From: JAYPAN01 sp038123715
Lineage (GTDB): Bacteria; Pseudomonadota; Alphaproteobacteria; RS24
Assembly: GCA_038123715.1 (NCBI GenBank)
Contig: JAYPAN010000001.1
Span: 124,001-188,000, forward strand
Direction: 5' to 3'
DNA length: 64,000 nt
Notes under the pieces: generated by a model
Told to the model about the DNA's origin: nothing
Database searches by the model: none
The model's input: the letters and a program-made list of their open reading frames with translations, nothing else
Translations under genes and position numbers: made by a program
Shown here: positions 34,949 through 44,738 of the stretch, piece after piece
Layout of the letters: every line of letters begins with the position of its first letter
How positions within the stretch are numbered: position 1 is the stretch's first letter

Positions 34949-37900
34949 TTGTTATATGCTGTCATTTTCAGGCTGGTAAACGGTCTGCTGGCACTGATTA
35001 TTGCGCTGGCCGCTGCTGTGGCGGTCGGTCTTATCATTGTGCAGGTGACACCGATTCCGCTTGGGCCTCTGCAAGGCATTGCCGCCAATATGGCCGCGCG
35101 CAGTCTTGGCGATGTTGACATTTCATTTGCCGAGACGCGGATTGACTGGTCGCGGCGGCAAAATCTGCCAGTTCTGGTCGTTGGTGCGTTTCGCATTGTC
35201 GATGAAGATGGCGCGGAAATGATTTTGTCCGATGTGGAAATCGCGCCAAGCGGTGATGCTTTCTGGCGGCATGGTGAATTGGCGCTGGCCTCTTTTGTGA
35301 TAAATGACATGCAGTTATTTCCGGCGCGCAATGAAGCCGTTGTCGCGCCGACCGGTCGCATATTTGCCAGCTTTGCCGGTGGCAATACGCAAACCGGCTT
35401 TCGGGCGCTGACCTATCTGGAGCAAATCGCGATACGCGATATTGTGATTGCTGGACAGGCGGAACAAAGCGGGCCGAGCTTGCCCGTGACCGGCGGTGAA
35501 ACCGGTAAATCTGAGATATTTCTGGAGCGTGTCGGCGATAATCTCACCGGCATTGTCAATTTGAATTTCAATTCCGGAAACACATTGCGGCAGGTTTACG
35601 GGACGATGAGCATTCGTCCCGGCACAACCGGTAATCTTGATTTGACGCTGAAAAATATCAATCCGGATGATATTTCCGGCTTTTCGCGCCTGTTTGTGCC
35701 TTTGCAGGCTTTGGCCTTGCCGGTCAATGCCGAGCTTAATTTACTGCTCGATGGTAGCGGGCGGCCGCAATCGGGCAAGGTGCGTGTCGGCGTGCGTCCC
35801 GGTCAGGTCAATCTTGCTGGTCGCACGATTGAGGTCAATTCGCTTGATTTGCAAATGGAAGCCAATTTCCCCCGCCAGCTTTTATTTGTCAGCGAAGCGG
35901 CTTTTGATATTAACGATATCAGCTTCGGTTTTAACGGACAGGTTGATTATGAGCTGACGCCTGACCAGCGTATCCGCGATATCACGGCTGACATTACCGG
36001 CACACGCGGCGTGTTGGCGACCTCCGGCCTGTTTCATCAACCGGTCAAATTGTCGGGCTGGGATGCCAGTCTTGTTTATGACGCGCAAACCCGGCTTTTG
36101 ACCTTTGACCGGCTCAATATCGGCTATGCCGGCAGCCAAATGATATTGGCCGGCAAGACCGTTTTCACCGATGACACAATCGGCTTTAACATCACCACAA
36201 AGATAGGCGCGGGTCTGTCGCATGCGCGGGTGCTGGATTTGTGGCCGTTGCCGGTTTCGCCGCGCACAAGAAAATGGGCAAGCGAGAACTTACTGGCCGG
36301 TGATTTGACGCGCGGTGAGATTGTGCTGCGCGGGCGTCTGTCAGAGTTTATTGACCGCGCGCGCGGCACACCTATACGCGAAGATGCATTTAATATGGAT
36401 TTGCGCTTTGCCAATGCCTCTTTCCGGTTTTTGAAAAATGTCGCGCCGCTTGAGGAGGCAGATCTGAAATTGCGCCTTGGCGGCACGGCTTTTGACGCCG
36501 AATTATATAAAGCGCGCCTGCAATTGCCATCCGCGCCATTTACTGCAGAAGATGACGCCACAGAAGGTGATGCGCCGGCCTATGCCGATATTGCCAATGG
36601 CACATTCAAAATGAGTGATTACCGCAATCCGGCATTACCGGCCAAAATCGCCTTTGACGCCAAGGCTGATGTCACTCCCTTATTGCGGTTTTTGAAACAG
36701 CCGCGCGTTAATGCGTTGCGTAATGTGAATTTCGATACGGAAAGACTTTCGGGTCGCGGCGCGGCGCGGGTGCAATTAAGCGTGCCGCTGCGTCAACCGC
36801 GCAGGCCTGGCATCCTTGATTTCAATGTGTCGGGGGAATTGGCTGATGTCGCTGTGGATGGCAATTTGGCCGGTTTTGCCTTGTCCGACGGTGATGCTTT
36901 TATCGATGTGTCGCGCGCGGCCATGCGGCTGCGCGGCACAATACAGGCCAATAAAGTGCCGGTTACGCTGGACTGGCAGCAAAACCTCCTGCCGCCCAAT
37001 GCCGAAAAGGCCAAAGCCTCGCGCTTGGCCGTGTCCGGGGTGTTTGACGCACAGGATTTCATGGCGCTGCGCCAGCCGGTTGCGGCCAGCCGTATGCTGT
37101 CGGGACGCGCGCGCACCAGCGTGCTGGTTGAGGGCGGGCCGGTCAGGCCGACAGGTTATCGGGTATTTGCCGATTTGGAACAGGCTGAATTTGCCTTGCG
37201 TCCCTTTGCTTATGAAAAGCCGGTGGGCGTGCCTGCCGATTTGGTGGCGATGATTGACCTGCCGCCGCGCCCGCCGGTTGCGCCGCCAGCCTCCGACCCG
37301 GTTGATAAACCACCGGCCAATAAAATCGCCTTTGACGGGCTTGATATTATTTACCGCGAGGCCGGACAGGAACAGTTGAATGCGTCCATGCAGTTTGACG
37401 ATGGCAAGCTGACCAAGCTGACCGCAAAGCCCCTGACTTTGGGCGACACGGAGGATTTGCGGCTGGCAGGCAGGGTTGAAGATGGCAAGCAGGTGATTGA
37501 AGTTACCGCCAAGCAGTTCGATATGAGCAAAATCGGCGATGCCGGCAATCCGGATATTGAAACAGCAGGCGGCGGGCTGGAAAGTTTTTTCAACCTGTTC
37601 ATGCCGGATTTGCTGCTGGCTGTGCAAATCGACAAGCTGCTCGGCCAGCATAATGAGTCATTGTCGAGCTTCGGCCTGCGGTTGAACAGCGATGGCGGTA
37701 TTATTGAGGGCGCGCGCATTGAAGGTATTTTTGCCGATGGCTATGAATTATTCGGCGAAGTGGCGCGCGACTCGACGGAATCGCGCCGCTTTTCGCTGCA
37801 AACGGAAAATGTCAGCAATCTGGGTCGCCTGGTCGGTTTTCTGCCCAGCATGAGTGGCGGCAGCATGTTGTTTCAGGGCCAGCTTTGGGATCGCGGTGTC

Positions 37901-38455
37901 GATTGGCGCGGTGACCCGGCGCGGGCGACCGGTCGTATGGATATTGTCTCCTTTCGGGCGCGCGAAGTGCCGGTTCTGGCGCGGCTTTTGTCGCTGGCCT
38001 CGTTTCAGGGCTTTGCCGACACGCTGGCCGGTGACGGCATCCGCTTTCGCCGCTTTGAATTCAAATATCGGGTTGAGGGCGATTTGATGAAAGTCCGCAG
38101 TGGGCGCATGAATGGCCCCGCCGTCGGCTTGACCGCGCAGGGTGATTTTAATTTATCCAATGGCGCGCATGATTTTGCAGGGACTGTGATTCCTGCCTAT
38201 GAGTTGAATTCGCTGTTTTCGCATATTCCGATAATCGGGCGCATATTGACCGGACGGCGTGGCGAGGGCTTGCTGGGCGTCGGTTACAGGCTGTTTGGCG
38301 AATCCGGTCGCAGCAATATCATTATCAACCCGCTATCGCTGTTCACGCCGGGGATTTTCCGGCGCATATTTGAATTGGGCATTGGCCTGTCCGATAAGGA
38401 TAAGGAAGAAGATTTGGCATTGCCGCCGCGCAGCTATCCCGGCGAGGATGATTAG
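34949..38455 (+). CDS. Large AsmA-like / DUF3971 envelope protein (YhdP-like)
   Basis: An 1168-residue protein with one N-terminal membrane helix (about 8-32) and a long periplasmic region rich in beta strands. The C-terminus (about 1010-1120) has the AsmA-type pattern of conserved Gly/Arg residues (RATGRMDIVSFRAREVPVLARLLSLASFQG, then VIPAYELNSLFSHIPIIGRIL). Members of this group bridge the envelope and are implicated in phospholipid traffic to the outer membrane. It starts at TTG 34949 with AAGGA about 8 bases upstream and overlaps the tyrS 3' end by four bases. Confidence 0.86.
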   Translation: MLYAVIFRLVNGLLALIIALAAAVAVGLIIVQVTPIPLGPLQGIAANMAARSLGDVDISFAETRIDWSRRQNLPVLVVGAFRIVDEDGAEMILSDVEIAPSGDAFWRHGELALASFVINDMQLFPARNEAVVAPTGRIFASFAGGNTQTGFRALTYLEQIAIRDIVIAGQAEQSGPSLPVTGGETGKSEIFLERVGDNLTGIVNLNFNSGNTLRQVYGTMSIRPGTTGNLDLTLKNINPDDISGFSRLFVPLQALALPVNAELNLLLDGSGRPQSGKVRVGVRPGQVNLAGRTIEVNSLDLQMEANFPRQLLFVSEAAFDINDISFGFNGQVDYELTPDQRIRDITADITGTRGVLATSGLFHQPVKLSGWDASLVYDAQTRLLTFDRLNIGYAGSQMILAGKTVFTDDTIGFNITTKIGAGLSHARVLDLWPLPVSPRTRKWASENLLAGDLTRGEIVLRGRLSEFIDRARGTPIREDAFNMDLRFANASFRFLKNVAPLEEADLKLRLGGTAFDAELYKARLQLPSAPFTAEDDATEGDAPAYADIANGTFKMSDYRNPALPAKIAFDAKADVTPLLRFLKQPRVNALRNVNFDTERLSGRGAARVQLSVPLRQPRRPGILDFNVSGELADVAVDGNLAGFALSDGDAFIDVSRAAMRLRGTIQANKVPVTLDWQQNLLPPNAEKAKASRLAVSGVFDAQDFMALRQPVAASRMLSGRARTSVLVEGGPVRPTGYRVFADLEQAEFALRPFAYEKPVGVPADLVAMIDLPPRPPVAPPASDPVDKPPANKIAFDGLDIIYREAGQEQLNASMQFDDGKLTKLTAKPLTLGDTEDLRLAGRVEDGKQVIEVTAKQFDMSKIGDAGNPDIETAGGGLESFFNLFMPDLLLAVQIDKLLGQHNESLSSFGLRLNSDGGIIEGARIEGIFADGYELFGEVARDSTESRRFSLQTENVSNLGRLVGFLPSMSGGSMLFQGQLWDRGVDWRGDPARATGRMDIVSFRAREVPVLARLLSLASFQGFADTLAGDGIRFRRFEFKYRVEGDLMKVRSGRMNGPAVGLTAQGDFNLSNGAHDFAGTVIPAYELNSLFSHIPIIGRILTGRRGEGLLGVGYRLFGESGRSNIIINPLSLFTPGIFRRIFELGIGLSDKDKEEDLALPPRSYPGEDD

Positions 38456-39702
38456 ATAATTTTCAGCAGCACATGGCGTTTTTTACCGGCTGACAATTTA
38501 ATAACGCCGTCAACAATATCGCCAGTGCCGAGTGTTGCGCCGATATCGTTTTGTGCTGCGTCATTCACCTTTGCACCGCCGCCTTGCACCAGTCGCCGCG
38601 CCTCGCTATTGGAGGCAGCCAACTCGGCCGTCACAAAAGCCTCAAGCAAGCCAAGGCCGTCCGCAATTCGGTCGGCGGCAATATCGATGCTTGGCAAATC
38701 AGCGCTGGTTCCGCCCTGTTCAAATGTTTCGCGCGCTGTGGCTTCGGCTTTTTCGGCAGCCGCCCGACCGTGACACATGGCGGTCGCCTCGGTCGCCAGT
38801 ATTTTTTTCGCCTCGTTCAGCTCTGCCCCGTCAAGCGCTTCCAGCTTTTCAATCTCGGCAAGCGGCAATTCGGTGAACAGGCGCAGAAAGCGGCCAATAT
38901 CGGCGTCTTCCGTATTGCGCCAGAATTGCCAATAATCATAGACTGACAGCCGGTCTTCATTCAGCCAGACCGCGCCTTGCGCGGTTTTGCCCATTTTCGC
39001 GCCCGATGCGGTGGTCAGCAGATTGGTGGTCAGGCCGAACAGCGACGCACCATCAGTGCGCCGTGCCAGTTCAATGCCATTGACGATATTCCCCCATTGG
39101 TCTGAGCCGCCCATTTGCAGCGTGCAGCCAAAGCGCCGGTTCAGTTCGAGAAAATCATAAGCCTGCAAAATCATGTAATTGAATTCGAGAAAGCTTAAGG
39201 GCTGCTCGCGGTCGAGGCGCAGCTTCACACTGTCAAAGCCCAACATGCGGTTAATCGAGAAATGCCGCCCGTAATCGCGCAGAAAGTCGATATAATTCAG
39301 CTCTGACAGCCAATCATCATTGTCGACCAAAATCGCATCAGTGGCGCCATTGCCAAAAGTCAGGAAACGCTCAAAAGTGGCTTTTATAGTTTTTTTGTTT
39401 TCATTGATTTGGTCTTGCGTCAGCAATTGGCGCGCTTCATCTTTGCCGGACGGGTCGCCGACTTTGGTCGTGCCGCCGCCAATCACCACAATCGGTCGAT
39501 GACCGGCCTGTTGCAAACGCCGCAGCATGAGAATGGAAATCAGATTGCCGACATGCAGGCTAGGCGCGGTGCAATCATAGCCAATATAGCCGGTGACAAT
39601 GCCAGTGCGCGCGGCTTCATCCAGCGCCGCATCATCTGTGCATTGGGCGATAAAACCGCGTTCGGCGAGAACAGAGAGGAAATCTGATTGATATTCTGTC
39701 AT
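38452..39702 (-). CDS. tyrS: Tyrosyl-tRNA synthetase
   Basis: A 416-residue class I enzyme that charges tRNA-Tyr. HIGH-type motif is HVGN (50-53), the KMSKS-type loop is KMGKT (near 233), and the C-terminal S4 RNA-binding domain (about 350-410) contains SNSEARRLVQGGGAKVND. AGAAG precedes ATG 39702. Its 3' end overlaps the convergent AsmA-like gene by four bases; it diverges from anmK, a frequent neighbour in alphaproteobacteria. Confidence 0.97.
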   Translation of the reverse strand: MTEYQSDFLSVLAERGFIAQCTDDAALDEAARTGIVTGYIGYDCTAPSLHVGNLISILMLRRLQQAGHRPIVVIGGGTTKVGDPSGKDEARQLLTQDQINENKKTIKATFERFLTFGNGATDAILVDNDDWLSELNYIDFLRDYGRHFSINRMLGFDSVKLRLDREQPLSFLEFNYMILQAYDFLELNRRFGCTLQMGGSDQWGNIVNGIELARRTDGASLFGLTTNLLTTASGAKMGKTAQGAVWLNEDRLSVYDYWQFWRNTEDADIGRFLRLFTELPLAEIEKLEALDGAELNEAKKILATEATAMCHGRAAAEKAEATARETFEQGGTSADLPSIDIAADRIADGLGLLEAFVTAELAASNSEARRLVQGGGAKVNDAAQNDIGATLGTGDIVDGVIKLSAGKKRHVLLKII

Positions 39703-39776
39703 GATGTTCTTCTGTTAAGCAATGCGGCGGAGCCGGTCAAGGGGCGGCGCACGGAAACTCTATAAATGGATGACCA

Positions 39777-40871
39777 ATGCAAATTATCGGCATGATGAGT
39801 GGCACTTCGCTGGACGGGGTGGATATCGCATTATTGGAGACCGATGGCGGCAATGAGATAAGCCTTATCGCGCACGGTTTTCATGCCTATCCCGATACGA
39901 TGCGCCGCGTGCTGCGCGAGATATTGAACAAGGCGACCGGTCTGGAAGATGCAGTCGCGCGTGACCGGACAGTCTGGCCGGACTGGCTGGTTGAGGCCGA
40001 GGCAATGGTCACGCAACAGCATATTGCAGCCTTGGCCGGTTTTGACCTGCAGGCGGCGCGCCTTATCGGCTTTCACGGACAAACTGTTCTGCACAGGCCG
40101 GATACGAGGCTGACTTTGCAAATCGGGGATGCGGCGGGGCTGGCAAAAGCGGTCGGGCTGGATGTGGTGGCCGATTTTCGCCAAGCCGATATGGCGGCGG
40201 GCGGGCAGGGTGCGCCCTTGGCGTCCTTATTTCATGCCGCTTTGGCAGACGGTCTTGCCAAACCTTTGGCTGTGCTGAATCTTGGCGGCATTGCCAATAT
40301 CACCTGTCTGGCTGATGGTCTGCCTCCTTTTGCTTTTGATACCGGCCCGGCCAATGCGCTGCTGGATGATTGGGTGCAAAGCCATACGGGTCAGGCCTAT
40401 GATATTGACGGGCAGCTTGCCGCGTCGGGGCAGGTTGATGAGGCGGCGCTGGCAGCATTGATGGCGCATCCGTTTTTTGACCAAAAGCCGCCAAAATCAC
40501 TCGACCGGTTGGCCTTTTCATCGGCGCCGGTGACGGCCTTATCGGCGGCGGATGGTGCGGCGACATTGACCGCCTTTACGGCTGCCTCGGTCGCACGGGC
40601 TTTGAATTTTTGTCCGGAGCGTCCGGCGCGGCTTTTACTCTGTGGGGGTGGTCGGCATAATCTGACTGTGCGAGAGAAACTTGCCAAAGCCTGTCAAATA
40701 GAGGTGGCGGCGTGCGAAGCGGTGGGCTGGCATGGCGACAGTTTGGAAGCGCAAGCCTTTGCTTGGCTGGCCGCGCGCAGTCTTGAGGGTCTGCCACTCA
40801 GCTTGCCAAGCACGACCGGCACTGGCGCACCGGTCAGCGGTGGTCGCCTGTATCGCGCGACATTGGCCTAG
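39777..40871 (+). CDS. anmK: Anhydro-N-acetylmuramic acid kinase
   Basis: A 364-residue ASKHA-fold kinase that cleaves and phosphorylates anhMurNAc to MurNAc-6-phosphate in peptidoglycan recycling. The N-terminal phosphate loop is GMMSGTSLDGVD (5-16), HGQT follows near residue 100, and the second phosphate loop and GGGRHN (late) are present. No strong ribosome site is visible before ATG 39777. Ends with a 4-base overlap with the convergent hydrolase gene. Confidence 0.96.
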   Translation: MQIIGMMSGTSLDGVDIALLETDGGNEISLIAHGFHAYPDTMRRVLREILNKATGLEDAVARDRTVWPDWLVEAEAMVTQQHIAALAGFDLQAARLIGFHGQTVLHRPDTRLTLQIGDAAGLAKAVGLDVVADFRQADMAAGGQGAPLASLFHAALADGLAKPLAVLNLGGIANITCLADGLPPFAFDTGPANALLDDWVQSHTGQAYDIDGQLAASGQVDEAALAALMAHPFFDQKPPKSLDRLAFSSAPVTALSAADGAATLTAFTAASVARALNFCPERPARLLLCGGGRHNLTVREKLAKACQIEVAACEAVGWHGDSLEAQAFAWLAARSLEGLPLSLPSTTGTGAPVSGGRLYRATLA

Positions 40872-41512
40872 CTGCTGCCAAGCCGTTTGTCGAGATATTG
40901 GCTGACGACATCATCAAGCGCGTCGCTGTGATTTTCAAAGAAATGATTGGCGCCGCCGATATTTTCATAATCAATTGTAATGCCTCTTTGCGCCTGCAAG
41001 CGTTCGACCAGTTTTTCAATCGAGTCTTGCGGCACAATGCGGTCGGCATCGCCATGGGTAATCAGGCCGGAAGCCGGGCAGGGGGCGAGGAAACTGAAAT
41101 CGTAAAAATTGGCTGGCGGGGCGACCGATATAAAGCCGGAAATCTCCGGTCGCCGCATCAGCAATTGCATGCCTATCCAAGCGCCGAAACTATAGCCCGC
41201 GACCCAACATTCTTTGGCGTCCTGCGACAGGGCTTGCAGCCAGTCCAGTGCAGCGGCGGCGTCGGATAATTCGCCCGCGCCATTGTCAAATTCGCCCTGG
41301 CTGCGGCCAATGCCGCGAAAATTAAAGCGCAAAACCGAAAAGCCGCGACTCACAAATTGATGGTAAAGCTGATAGGTGACCGGATTGTTCATATTGCCGC
41401 CCAATTGCGGCAGCGGATGAAGGATGAGCGCAATCGGCGCGCGCGCGGTTTTGTTTTGTGAAAACCGCCCTTCAAGGCGACCTTCCGGCCCGTTAAAGAT
41501 GACTTCCGGCAT
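40868..41512 (-). CDS. Alpha/beta hydrolase (COG2945-like)
   Basis: A 214-residue small serine hydrolase. The nucleophile is Ser108 in GYSFGAW, the late acid/histidine residues are in HGDADRIV and GANHFF, and the N-terminal LHPLPQLGGNMNN segment is typical of this group. The substrate is unknown. It diverges from iscR, so the IscR operator may influence both, and a hydrolase gene of this type often sits beside alphaproteobacterial suf operons. Confidence 0.88.
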   Translation of the reverse strand: MPEVIFNGPEGRLEGRFSQNKTARAPIALILHPLPQLGGNMNNPVTYQLYHQFVSRGFSVLRFNFRGIGRSQGEFDNGAGELSDAAAALDWLQALSQDAKECWVAGYSFGAWIGMQLLMRRPEISGFISVAPPANFYDFSFLAPCPASGLITHGDADRIVPQDSIEKLVERLQAQRGITIDYENIGGANHFFENHSDALDDVVSQYLDKRLGSS

Positions 41513-41535
41513 TATTTTAACCTCAATGACTAATC

Positions 41536-41564
41536 TTGACTAATTTAGTCGGAATACCTATATG
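41536..41564 (+). promoter_or_regulatory. suf operon promoter with embedded IscR-type operator
   Basis: TTGACT (41536-41541), a 17-base spacer and TATATG (41559-41564) form a good promoter. The palindrome GACTAA-T-TTAGTC (41538-41550) inside it, extended to TTGACTAATTTAGTCGG, matches the IscR type 1 site of E. coli. Binding would block the -35 region, giving autorepression by cluster-loaded IscR. Confidence 0.75.
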
Positions 41565-41643
41565 TGCTTCGAAACATGGTGTTAGCGAAGCTTGCGGGGA
41601 AAATGCAAGCTTTTTCGAAAAACCTCATTGGAAACATAGGCTT

Positions 41644-42108
41644 ATGAAAATTTCGACACGCGGCCGATATGCCGTCATGGCAATGGCGGATATGACTCAG
41701 CAATTGGCGCAGGCGCATAATGGCCCGATACGGCTTGCTGACATCAGCAAAAGACAGGAAATCTCATTGGCCTATCTTGAGCAGATTTTTGGTGATTTGC
41801 GCCGTGCCGGTCTGGTGGTCAGCCATCGTGGCGCGCATGGTGGCTATAGGCTGGCGATGAATGCTGAAGATATACGCATTGGCGATGTGATTGATGCGGT
41901 TGATGAAACAGTTGATGTCACACGCTGCCGGGCGGCCGGCGGTTGCCTGAACAAGCACGCACGCTGTCTGACGCATGATTTATGGGACAGGCTGGGCAAT
42001 CATATTCACGGCTTTTTGAACGCCATATCGCTGGCCGATGTGGTGTCGGGCGAGGGCTTGCCGATTTTCGCTGAGACCCCCGCCTTGCAAAAGGGGCTGG
42101 CCGAATGA
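41644..42108 (+). CDS. iscR: IscR-type Rrf2 iron-sulfur cluster regulator
   Basis: A 154-residue winged-helix regulator opening with MKISTRGRYAVMAMADM. The recognition helix and wing (SLAYLEQIFGDLRRAGLVVS, GAHGGYRL) precede the cluster ligands Cys95, Cys101 and Cys108, with His111 as probable fourth ligand. In this family the [2Fe-2S] form represses the operon when clusters are plentiful. The start at 41644 is chosen by family similarity; an upstream extension would run through the promoter. Its stop overlaps the desulfurase start (ATGA). Confidence 0.95.
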   Translation: MKISTRGRYAVMAMADMTQQLAQAHNGPIRLADISKRQEISLAYLEQIFGDLRRAGLVVSHRGAHGGYRLAMNAEDIRIGDVIDAVDETVDVTRCRAAGGCLNKHARCLTHDLWDRLGNHIHGFLNAISLADVVSGEGLPIFAETPALQKGLAE

Positions 42109-43244
42109 GCGCAGCCTCCCAAGCCGGTCGCATTTATCTGGACTATAATGCGACCGCGCCGATACGTCCCGAAGCGCAGGCCGCTGTGGCCGAAGCGATG
42201 ATGGTCGGCAACCCGTCTTCTGTCTATGCGGAAGGACGCCATGCCCGCGCTCTGGTCGAGGCGGCGCGCAAGGATATTGCCAAATTATGCAATGGTCTGG
42301 CTGAAGCGGTGGTGTTCACATCAGGCGGCACGGAAGCGTGCAATATGGCCATGCATTTGCGCGCCGCCCCTGCCGGGCCGGTTGCCCGCGTGATTGTGTC
42401 AGCGATTGAGCATAGTGCTGTATCGGCCCCGGCGCAGGCATCCGGCCTGCCGGTGGAAACCGTGCCGGTGCTGGCCAATGGTCAGGTCGATTTGGCGGCA
42501 CTGGCCGCGCTGCTTGATGAGACGACACCGGCGCTGGTCTGCATCATGCTGGCCAATAATGAAACCGGTGTCATTCAACCGGTCGCCGATATTGCCGATA
42601 TGGTCAGGCAGCACGGCAGCCTTGTGTTTTGTGATGCGGTGCAAGCTGCCGGTAAAATCCCGCTTGATATGGCCGCGCTGGGCGTTGATGCGCTTAGCCT
42701 GTCCGGTCATAAATTGGGCGCGCCAATGGGCGTCGGCGCTTTGGTGACGCGCGCCGGTCTGCCAGTGCCGCCAAGCCTGCTCGGCGGTGGGCAGGAATTG
42801 GGACGCCGCGCCGGGTCGGAAAACATGATTGGCATTGCCGGTTTTGCCGCCGCCGCACGCGCCGCGCAAGCCGGTCTCGCGCAATTTGACGGTTTGGCTG
42901 TCGGCCGCAATGAAATGGAAGCGGCTTTGCGCGACATCAGCGACGAAGTGGTGATATTCGGCGCCGACAGCCCGCGCTTGCCCAATACAAGCTGTTTTGC
43001 CGGTGACGGGCTGAATTCGGAAACATTGGTCATGGCCTTGGATTTGGCCGGATTTTCGGTCAGTGCCGGGGCGGCGTGTTCCAGCGGCAAGGTGTCGCGC
43101 AGCCATGTGCTGGCTGCCATGGGCGTTGAGGATAGGTTAAGCAGAGGCGTATTGCGGGTCAGCACGGGCTGGCAATCCGATGCGATGGATGGATTGAAAT
43201 TGGCACAAGCCTGGAAGCGCGTGGCGCTTCGGCAGGCCGCGTGA
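42105..43244 (+). CDS. Cysteine desulfurase, IscS/NifS class (suf operon)
   Basis: A 379-residue PLP-dependent class V aminotransferase-fold enzyme extracting sulfur from cysteine. The start YLDYNATAPIRPEA, the PLP lysine Lys203 in SLSGHKLG and catalytic Cys325 in GAACSSGK in a long loop place it in the IscS/NifS (type I) class. It starts in a 4-base overlap with iscR. The same operon carries a second desulfurase, sufS. Confidence 0.94.
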   Translation: MSAASQAGRIYLDYNATAPIRPEAQAAVAEAMMVGNPSSVYAEGRHARALVEAARKDIAKLCNGLAEAVVFTSGGTEACNMAMHLRAAPAGPVARVIVSAIEHSAVSAPAQASGLPVETVPVLANGQVDLAALAALLDETTPALVCIMLANNETGVIQPVADIADMVRQHGSLVFCDAVQAAGKIPLDMAALGVDALSLSGHKLGAPMGVGALVTRAGLPVPPSLLGGGQELGRRAGSENMIGIAGFAAAARAAQAGLAQFDGLAVGRNEMEAALRDISDEVVIFGADSPRLPNTSCFAGDGLNSETLVMALDLAGFSVSAGAACSSGKVSRSHVLAAMGVEDRLSRGVLRVSTGWQSDAMDGLKLAQAWKRVALRQAA

Positions 43245-43256
43245 GGCGAGTTGGGT

Positions 43257-44738
43257 ATGAGCGAAGCAAAAGCGAGCATTGACAGAAGCACGGTTGAGCA
43301 AGTCGGCAAATTTGGCGGTGAAAACTACAAATATGGATTCACCACCGATATTGATGTCGATAAAGTGCCGAACGGGCTGAACGGCGATATTATCCGATTT
43401 ATCTCGGCCAAAAAGGAAGAGCCGCAATGGTTGTTGGACTGGCGGCTGGATGCGTTTGAACGCTGGCAGACCATGAATGAACCCGAATGGGCGCATGTTG
43501 ACTATCCGAAAATTGACTATCAGGATTTGTGCTATTACGCCGCGCCAAAATCGATGGAGGACGGGCCGAAAAGCCTTGATGAAGTTGATCCGGAATTATT
43601 GCGGACTTATGAAAAACTGGGCATCCCCCTGCAAGAACAGGAAGTGCTGGCCGGTGTGCGTAAAGTGGCGGTGGATGCGGTGTTTGACAGTGTTTCCGTT
43701 GGCACGACATTCCGCGAAGAACTCGCCAAGGCCGGGGTGATTTTCTGCTCTTTTTCTGAAGCGGTGAAAGAACATCCCGAATTGGTGAAAAAATATCTCG
43801 GCTCAGTCGTGCCGAAATCCGACAATTATTTTGCCGCGCTGAACTCGGCAGTGTTTTCCGATGGCTCCTTTGTCTATATCCCGCCCGGTGTGCGCTGCCC
43901 GATGGAATTATCGACCTATTTCCGCATTAACGAGGCCAATACCGGTCAGTTTGAGCGCACTTTGGTGATTGCCGATAAAGGCAGCTATGTCAGCTATTTG
44001 GAGGGTTGCACTGCGCCCATGCGCGATGAAAACCAGCTTCATGCCGCCGTGGTGGAACTGGTGGCGCTGGAAGATGCCGAGATTAAATACTCGACCGTGC
44101 AGAACTGGTATCCGGGTGATGAGGAAGGGCGCGGCGGCATTTATAATTTTGTGACCAAGCGCGGTGATTGCCGCGAGGCGCGCGCGCGGATTAGCTGGAC
44201 GCAGGTTGAAACCGGCTCGGCGGTGACATGGAAATATCCTTCTTGCATTTTGCGCGGTGATGACAGTGTCGGTGAGTTTTACTCAATCGCTATTTCCAAT
44301 AATTTGCAGCAAGTGGACAGTGGCACGAAAATGCTGCATTTGGGACGCAATACCAGCAGCCAAATCATCTCCAAGGGCATTTCGGCTGGTCGTTCCTCCA
44401 ATGCCTATCGCGGGCAGGTCAATGTGCATCCCAAGGCGGAAAATGCCCGTAATTTCACCCAATGCGACAGCCTGCTGATTGGTGACAAATGCGCCGCCCA
44501 TACCGTGCCTTATATTGAGGCGAAAAACCTGTCCGCCGTGCTGGAGCATGAGGCGACAACTTCGAAAATCAGCGATGACCAGCTGTTTTTCTGCCGCCAG
44601 CGCGGGCTTGATGCGGAAGAAGCGGTGGCGCTTATCGTCAACGGGTTTTGCAAAGATGTATTGCAGCATTTGCCAATGGAGTTTGCCGTGGAAGCGCAAA
44701 AACTGGTTGGCATTTCACTGGAAGGTAGTGTCGGATGA
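43257..44738 (+). CDS. sufB: Fe-S assembly scaffold SufB
   Basis: A 493-residue beta-helix scaffold protein of the SufBCD complex on which clusters form. Residues VGKFGGENYKYGFTTDI at the N-terminus and the strongly conserved core (SKGISAGRSSNAYRGQV, ARNFTQCDSLLIGDKCAAHTVPYIE) are present, including a conserved cysteine in that core. ATG 43257 is preferred over TTG 43251. Its stop overlaps sufC. Confidence 0.98.
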   Translation: MSEAKASIDRSTVEQVGKFGGENYKYGFTTDIDVDKVPNGLNGDIIRFISAKKEEPQWLLDWRLDAFERWQTMNEPEWAHVDYPKIDYQDLCYYAAPKSMEDGPKSLDEVDPELLRTYEKLGIPLQEQEVLAGVRKVAVDAVFDSVSVGTTFREELAKAGVIFCSFSEAVKEHPELVKKYLGSVVPKSDNYFAALNSAVFSDGSFVYIPPGVRCPMELSTYFRINEANTGQFERTLVIADKGSYVSYLEGCTAPMRDENQLHAAVVELVALEDAEIKYSTVQNWYPGDEEGRGGIYNFVTKRGDCREARARISWTQVETGSAVTWKYPSCILRGDDSVGEFYSIAISNNLQQVDSGTKMLHLGRNTSSQIISKGISAGRSSNAYRGQVNVHPKAENARNFTQCDSLLIGDKCAAHTVPYIEAKNLSAVLEHEATTSKISDDQLFFCRQRGLDAEEAVALIVNGFCKDVLQHLPMEFAVEAQKLVGISLEGSVG

